Positions 60,541 to 64,000 of a stretch of 64,000 nucleotides of DNA are shown in pieces. Numbering within the stretch: the stretch's first letter is position 1; each line of letters starts with the position of its first letter. Made by a program: the position numbers and the translations under genes. Source of the DNA: an uncultured Paraprevotella sp. GTDB taxonomy: Bacteria > Bacteroidota > Bacteroidia > Bacteroidales > Bacteroidaceae. The notes beneath the pieces were generated by a model. It did no database searches. It was given only the letters and a program-made list of their open reading frames with translations, and was not told where the DNA came from. Where the stretch lies: positions 62,001 through 126,000 of the forward strand of contig URKA01000001.1 of NCBI GenBank assembly GCA_900548345.1. Reading direction: 5' to 3'.

Positions 60541-61410
60541 ATGAAAAAAACAAGTATCATCGCGGCTACAGTACTGACCGCCCTCATTTCTTCATGCAAC
60601 TCTTCGGCACCGAAAGCCGACATGAAAACTGACATCGACTCATTGAGCTACTCTATCGGTATCGCACAGACCCAGGGTATGAAAGAATACCTGGCCAACC
60701 GCGTAGGAGTGGATACGGCTTACATCGACGAATTCGTCAAAGGATTGAACGAAGCCGCACAGGCCGTTGACGACAAGAAAAAGAACGCATACTACACCGG
60801 CGTATCTTTCGGCTTGCAAATCGGACAGAACATGTACAAAGGCCTGAACCATGAACTCTTCGGAGAAGACTCCACACAGACCGTAAGCATCAACAACCTC
60901 ATTGCCGGTGTGGCCGCAGGCATCACAGGCAACGACTGCAAGATGACCATGGAAGAAGCTCAGGAATATACCCAGACACACATGGAAGCCATCAAGAACA
61001 AGCAGTTGGAAAAGACATACGGCGACAACAAGAAAGCCGGCGAGGAATATCTGGCCAAGATTGCCAAAGCGGAAGGCGTAAAGAAACTTGCCAACGGCGT
61101 ATATTATAAGGTAATCACCGAAGGCAAGGGAGCAGTTCCCGCCGACACAAGCCGTGTGAAGGTGAATTATGAAGGCAAGCTCATCGACGGCACCGTATTC
61201 GACAGCTCTTACGAGCGCAAAGAACCTACATCATTCCGTTGCAACCAGGTTATTCCGGGATGGACCGAGGCACTGACACACATGCCCGTAGGCTCAACAT
61301 GGGAAGTATACATTCCGCAGGAACAGGCATACGGCGGTCGTGAAGCCGGCAAAATCAAACCGTTCTCTGCCCTTACTTTCAAAATCGAGCTGCTCGGCAT
61401 CGAAAAATAA
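60541..61410 (+). CDS. FKBP-type peptidyl-prolyl isomerase, lipoprotein form
   Basis: A 289-residue Mip-like isomerase with a signal peptide ending in the lipobox LISSC (Cys19, then NSSAPK), so it is probably anchored in the inner or outer membrane. A helical N-terminal region with Asp-rich YIDEFVKGLNEAAQ precedes the FKBP domain, which has VKVNYEGKLIDGTVFDSSYE near residue 202 and PGWTEALTHMPVGSTWEVY near 235. It resembles the next gene strongly (PTSFRCNQVIPGWTEALTHM), indicating recent duplication. Located 29 bp after the cytoplasmic FKBP gene. Confidence 0.93.
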   Translation: MKKTSIIAATVLTALISSCNSSAPKADMKTDIDSLSYSIGIAQTQGMKEYLANRVGVDTAYIDEFVKGLNEAAQAVDDKKKNAYYTGVSFGLQIGQNMYKGLNHELFGEDSTQTVSINNLIAGVAAGITGNDCKMTMEEAQEYTQTHMEAIKNKQLEKTYGDNKKAGEEYLAKIAKAEGVKKLANGVYYKVITEGKGAVPADTSRVKVNYEGKLIDGTVFDSSYERKEPTSFRCNQVIPGWTEALTHMPVGSTWEVYIPQEQAYGGREAGKIKPFSALTFKIELLGIEK

Positions 61411-61425
61411 AGCACGCACAGAACA

Positions 61426-62325
61426 ATGAAGATTCTTAAATATGCTATATTTGCCTTTGCGCTCCTCGTCAGCTTCGACGGAGGCGCAAAGGTGAAGAAA
61501 GCCAGAAAGACCAAGGCGAAAGAGGTTGTCAAGGTAGACACCTGCTCGGTCGACACATTCAGCTACGCCATGGGTATGGCTAATACACAAGGCCTGAAGA
61601 ACTACATCACAACGCGCCTGAATGTGGACACCGCCTATATGAGTTCTTTCCTTGACGGTTTCCAAAGCCAGATTTCGGTGGAAGAACAGAAGAGGTTGCA
61701 AGCCTACATGGCCGGACGGCAAATTGCCGAACAGTTGAAAGACCGAATCATACCGGACATCAACAAACAGATTACGGAAGCCGACTCCACCAAGTCGCTC
61801 AACAAGACACTGTTCATGCAGGGATTCACCGAAATGCTGAAAGGAGAACCGACACAGTTCAGCCTGACCCGCGCAGAAGAACTTGTAAACAAGCAGATAA
61901 AGTACTACAACGAGACGGCCATGGAACGCAAGTACGGCGAGAACCGCCGTGCCGGAGAAGCCTTCCTGAAAGCCAATGCCAAGAAAGACAGCGTGCAGAC
62001 CCTGCCTTGCGGCGTACAATACAAAATATTGGTGAAGGGAGAAGGAGAAATCCCTACGGCCGACTCCAAGGTGAAAGTAAATTATGAAGGACGTTTGGTG
62101 GACGGCACTGTATTCGACAGTTCCTACACACGAAAGAAACCTACATCATTTGCATGCAACCAGGTAATCAAAGGATGGACCGAAGCGCTGACACACATGC
62201 CCGTCGGTTCCAAATGGGAAATCTACATCCCGCAGGAACTGGGCTACGGGGCACGTGAAGCCGGAAAAATCAAACCGTTCTCTGCATTAATTTTCACAGT
62301 AGAACTGCTTGAGATAGAAAAGTAG
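61426..62325 (+). CDS. FKBP-type peptidyl-prolyl isomerase, periplasmic form
   Basis: A 299-residue Mip-like isomerase. The signal peptide is MKILKYAIFAFALLVSFDGG, followed by a strongly basic linker (AKVKKARKTKAKEVV). It contains a helical N-terminal half and the FKBP domain (VKVNYEGRLVDGTVFDSSYT; KGWTEALTHMPVGSKWEIYI). A terminator hairpin follows the stop. The last of the three tandem FKBP genes, 15 bp after the lipoprotein one. The basic linker differs from the other two and might bind the surface or a nucleic acid. Confidence 0.93.
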   Translation: MKILKYAIFAFALLVSFDGGAKVKKARKTKAKEVVKVDTCSVDTFSYAMGMANTQGLKNYITTRLNVDTAYMSSFLDGFQSQISVEEQKRLQAYMAGRQIAEQLKDRIIPDINKQITEADSTKSLNKTLFMQGFTEMLKGEPTQFSLTRAEELVNKQIKYYNETAMERKYGENRRAGEAFLKANAKKDSVQTLPCGVQYKILVKGEGEIPTADSKVKVNYEGRLVDGTVFDSSYTRKKPTSFACNQVIKGWTEALTHMPVGSKWEIYIPQELGYGAREAGKIKPFSALIFTVELLEIEK

Positions 62326-62343
62326 ACTGCAAGCAAAAGCATC

Positions 62344-62381
62344 AAAAAAGGTACCAAATTCTGATTTGGTACCTTTTTTTT
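62344..62381 (+). terminator. Terminator of the FKBP operon
   Basis: A perfect 11-bp stem with AGGTACCAAAT paired to ATTTGGTACCT around a 4-nt loop is followed by seven or more T residues. Classic Rho-independent form. Confidence 0.95.
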
Positions 62382-62456
62382 GTTAAAACAGACACAATAT
62401 CAATAAAAACCACTATATTTGCTTACAAAATGTCTTCTAAACTAAAATTAAATCTC

Positions 62457-62924
62457 ATGGAGAAAATAGATAACTTGGATAAAAAGATTCTGGAGATTAT
62501 CACAGGCAACGCACGCATCCCGTTCAAAGATGTCGCAGGAGAATGCGGCGTATCACGTGCCGCCATACACCAGAGAGTACAGCGACTGATTGACATGGGA
62601 GTCATCATCGGTTCAGGATATCACGTAGACCCTAAAACGTTAGGTTACAGCACATGCACATACGTAGGTATCACGCTCGAACGCGGCTCCATGTACAAAC
62701 GGGTAGTGGAAGAGTTGAACCACATACCGGAAGTCGTGGAATGCCACTTCACCACCGGTCCCTACACCATGCTTGTCAAGCTGTACGCTTGCGACAACAC
62801 ACACCTGATGGACCTGCTGAACAACAAACTTCAAGAGATTCCGGGCGTGATTTCTACAGAAACCCTGATTTCACTCGAACAGAGCATCAACAAGGAAGTA
62901 CCCATCGGATTGGACAAGAAATAA
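62457..62924 (+). CDS. Lrp/AsnC family transcriptional regulator
   Basis: A 155-residue regulator with an N-terminal helix-turn-helix (NLDKKILEIITGNARIPFKD, FKDVAGECGVSRAAIHQRVQ) and a C-terminal RAM effector-binding domain (STCTYVGITLERGSMYKRVV; VECHFTTGPYTMLVKLYACD). It would form oligomers and sense an amino acid. The start is the ATG at 62457; a nine-codon upstream extension adds nothing conserved. It is followed after 6 bp by the C26 peptidase gene. A TATATTTG -7 box lies at 62414-62421. Confidence 0.93.
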   Translation: MEKIDNLDKKILEIITGNARIPFKDVAGECGVSRAAIHQRVQRLIDMGVIIGSGYHVDPKTLGYSTCTYVGITLERGSMYKRVVEELNHIPEVVECHFTTGPYTMLVKLYACDNTHLMDLLNNKLQEIPGVISTETLISLEQSINKEVPIGLDKK

Positions 62925-62930
62925 GGCAAT

Positions 62931-64000
62931 ATGAATGCTGATTACTATGACTGGGCGGCCGTTTACGACCGCCTTCATGCTCATTATCCGGGCTATAAAC
63001 GTCAGCCGGTCATAGGCATCACCGGAAACTTCGGTGAGAAAGGATGCGAATTGGCCGAAGGTTATTTCGAATCAGTATTGAAGGCTGGTGGAACGCCCCT
63101 CATCATCCCACCTTTTGAAGACAGAGACGCAATGGCCGGCGTACTGGACCGCATCGACGGACTCCTGCTCTCCGGCGGAGGAGACCTTAATCCGCTATTC
63201 ATAGGAGAAGAGCCGAGCCCGCAACTCCATTCGGTCAACTACAAACGCGATCTGGCCGAACTGTTGCTCATACGCCTGGCCTTCGATCGCCAGATACCTA
63301 TCCTCGGAATATGCCGCGGCATACAAATGCTGGCCGCCGCACTGGGCGGAACGATATATCAAGACATTCATACACAATGCCCCGCCCCGCTTATCGGACA
63401 TGACCAACAGCTGGACCGCCGCTATGCCTCGCATACCGTGCAGGCCACTACGGACAGCACGATACTCAAACCCCTGATGGGCGAACGTCCTTTTCCCGTC
63501 AACTCTTTCCATCATCAGGCTGTCAAAGCACCGGGACCTCACCTGAAAGTCTGCGCCACCTCGCCGGACGGACTCATCGAAGCCGTAGAGTCGTCGGAAT
63601 GCAAGTCGATACTGGGCGTGCAGTGGCATCCCGAATGCTTTATCCTCAGGCAGGACCAATCCATGATGCCCTTGTTCGAATGGCTCACAGGCGAAGCCGC
63701 CTCGTTCGGCAAAGCCAAGGAGATACACGGGAGGACACTTACGCTGGACAGCCATTGCGACACACCGATGTTCTTCCATGAACACATCGATTTCCACCGG
63801 CGCGACCCACGCATCCTCGTGGACCTTCATAAAATGACGGAAGGACACCTCGACGCCACCATCATGGTGGCTTATCTGGAACAGGGAGAACGCACCGACG
63901 AGGCATTATTGGCCGCCACGGCAAAGGCCAACCGCATACTGAACCAAATAGAAGAAATGGCGGCAAACAACTGCACTGCCGTAGATATAGCCCGGACACC
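62931..64000 (+). CDS. C26 glutamine amidotransferase-like hydrolase fused to M19 dipeptidase (cut by window end)
   Basis: The gene starts at 62931 and is still open at the window edge (356 codons visible). Residues about 20-250 form a class I glutamine amidotransferase-like hydrolase of the gamma-glutamyl-GABA hydrolase (C26) family: LSGGGDLNPLF near 83, the nucleophile elbow LGICRGIQMLAAALGG near 127 and the His-Glu pair in GVQWHPECF near 226. After about residue 260 a second domain begins with LDSHCDTPMFF near 265, the metal-binding HxD opening of M19 membrane dipeptidases. Both active sites look intact. It may process peptides with gamma-glutamyl or D-amino acid bonds. It lies 6 bp after the Lrp regulator gene. 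Confidence 0.9.
   Translation, partial: MNADYYDWAAVYDRLHAHYPGYKRQPVIGITGNFGEKGCELAEGYFESVLKAGGTPLIIPPFEDRDAMAGVLDRIDGLLLSGGGDLNPLFIGEEPSPQLHSVNYKRDLAELLLIRLAFDRQIPILGICRGIQMLAAALGGTIYQDIHTQCPAPLIGHDQQLDRRYASHTVQATTDSTILKPLMGERPFPVNSFHHQAVKAPGPHLKVCATSPDGLIEAVESSECKSILGVQWHPECFILRQDQSMMPLFEWLTGEAASFGKAKEIHGRTLTLDSHCDTPMFFHEHIDFHRRDPRILVDLHKMTEGHLDATIMVAYLEQGERTDEALLAATAKANRILNQIEEMAANNCTAVDIART

Noticed and set aside
1..64000. tRNA, rRNA and site-specific recombinase genes
   Set aside because: None were seen by eye; small RNA genes without clear landmarks could have been missed.

Overview
The window looks like the chromosome of a gut Bacteroides-type bacterium (order Bacteroidales). The evidence is the repeated Bacteroidota promoter signature (TTTG or TTG, 19-20 bp, TAnnTTTG), the lack of clear Shine-Dalgarno sites, a Bacteroides-style class A2 beta-lactamase, the long form of IspG, xylose isomerase and xylulokinase without phosphotransferase genes, and a GH3-family protein. 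Species cannot be fixed from sequence alone. No rRNA, tRNA or CRISPR array was seen.

Region 1 (1-18.5 kb) makes surface polysaccharide and LPS. Two divergent AT-rich glycosyltransferase operons (leftward 1-2447, rightward 2734-7367) face each other across a 184-bp segment. That segment has 28-bp perfect inverted repeats around a consensus promoter, which is the architecture of a phase-variable invertible promoter. As sequenced it points right. A near-identical promoter copy without the outer repeat arm sits at 9.8 kb, in front of GT90 and GT8 genes. An MsbA-like flippase lies between. From 18.4 kb leftward runs a seven-gene operon: LpxL-like acyltransferase, UDP-galactopyranose mutase, three GT2 enzymes (one GlfT-like), a WaaP-like kinase and a DUF5672 protein. 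It probably builds a galactofuranose-containing LPS core or O-glycan.

Region 2 (18.7-30.7 kb) is core metabolism: pdxB, acpP-fabF-rnc, a GH3-family enzyme, an Ig-like lipoprotein, a DUF3108 protein, a Crp/Fnr regulator and the xylB-xylA operon. Region 3 (30.9-43.4 kb) is more accessory: a secreted decarboxylase-cupin fusion, a KilA-N protein, sbcDC, two orphan small proteins, a beta-lactamase, and an AT-rich cassette (PUA-like?, RhuM-like DNA-binding protein, Doc/Fic toxin, GNAT) bounded by 39-bp direct repeats. Several palindromic repeat families occupy the intergenic gaps.

Region 4 (43.4-64 kb) is housekeeping: cysS, ispG, purE, a PAP2-like protein, rpoN (with a twin palindromic operator), rnr, a CDF metal exporter, an epimerase with an Aur1-like PAP2 protein, a TGS-domain nucleoside kinase, a Na/Pi cotransporter, rubredoxin, a class III sirtuin, three tandem FKBP isomerases, an Lrp regulator, and a C26 peptidase-dipeptidase fusion cut by the window end.
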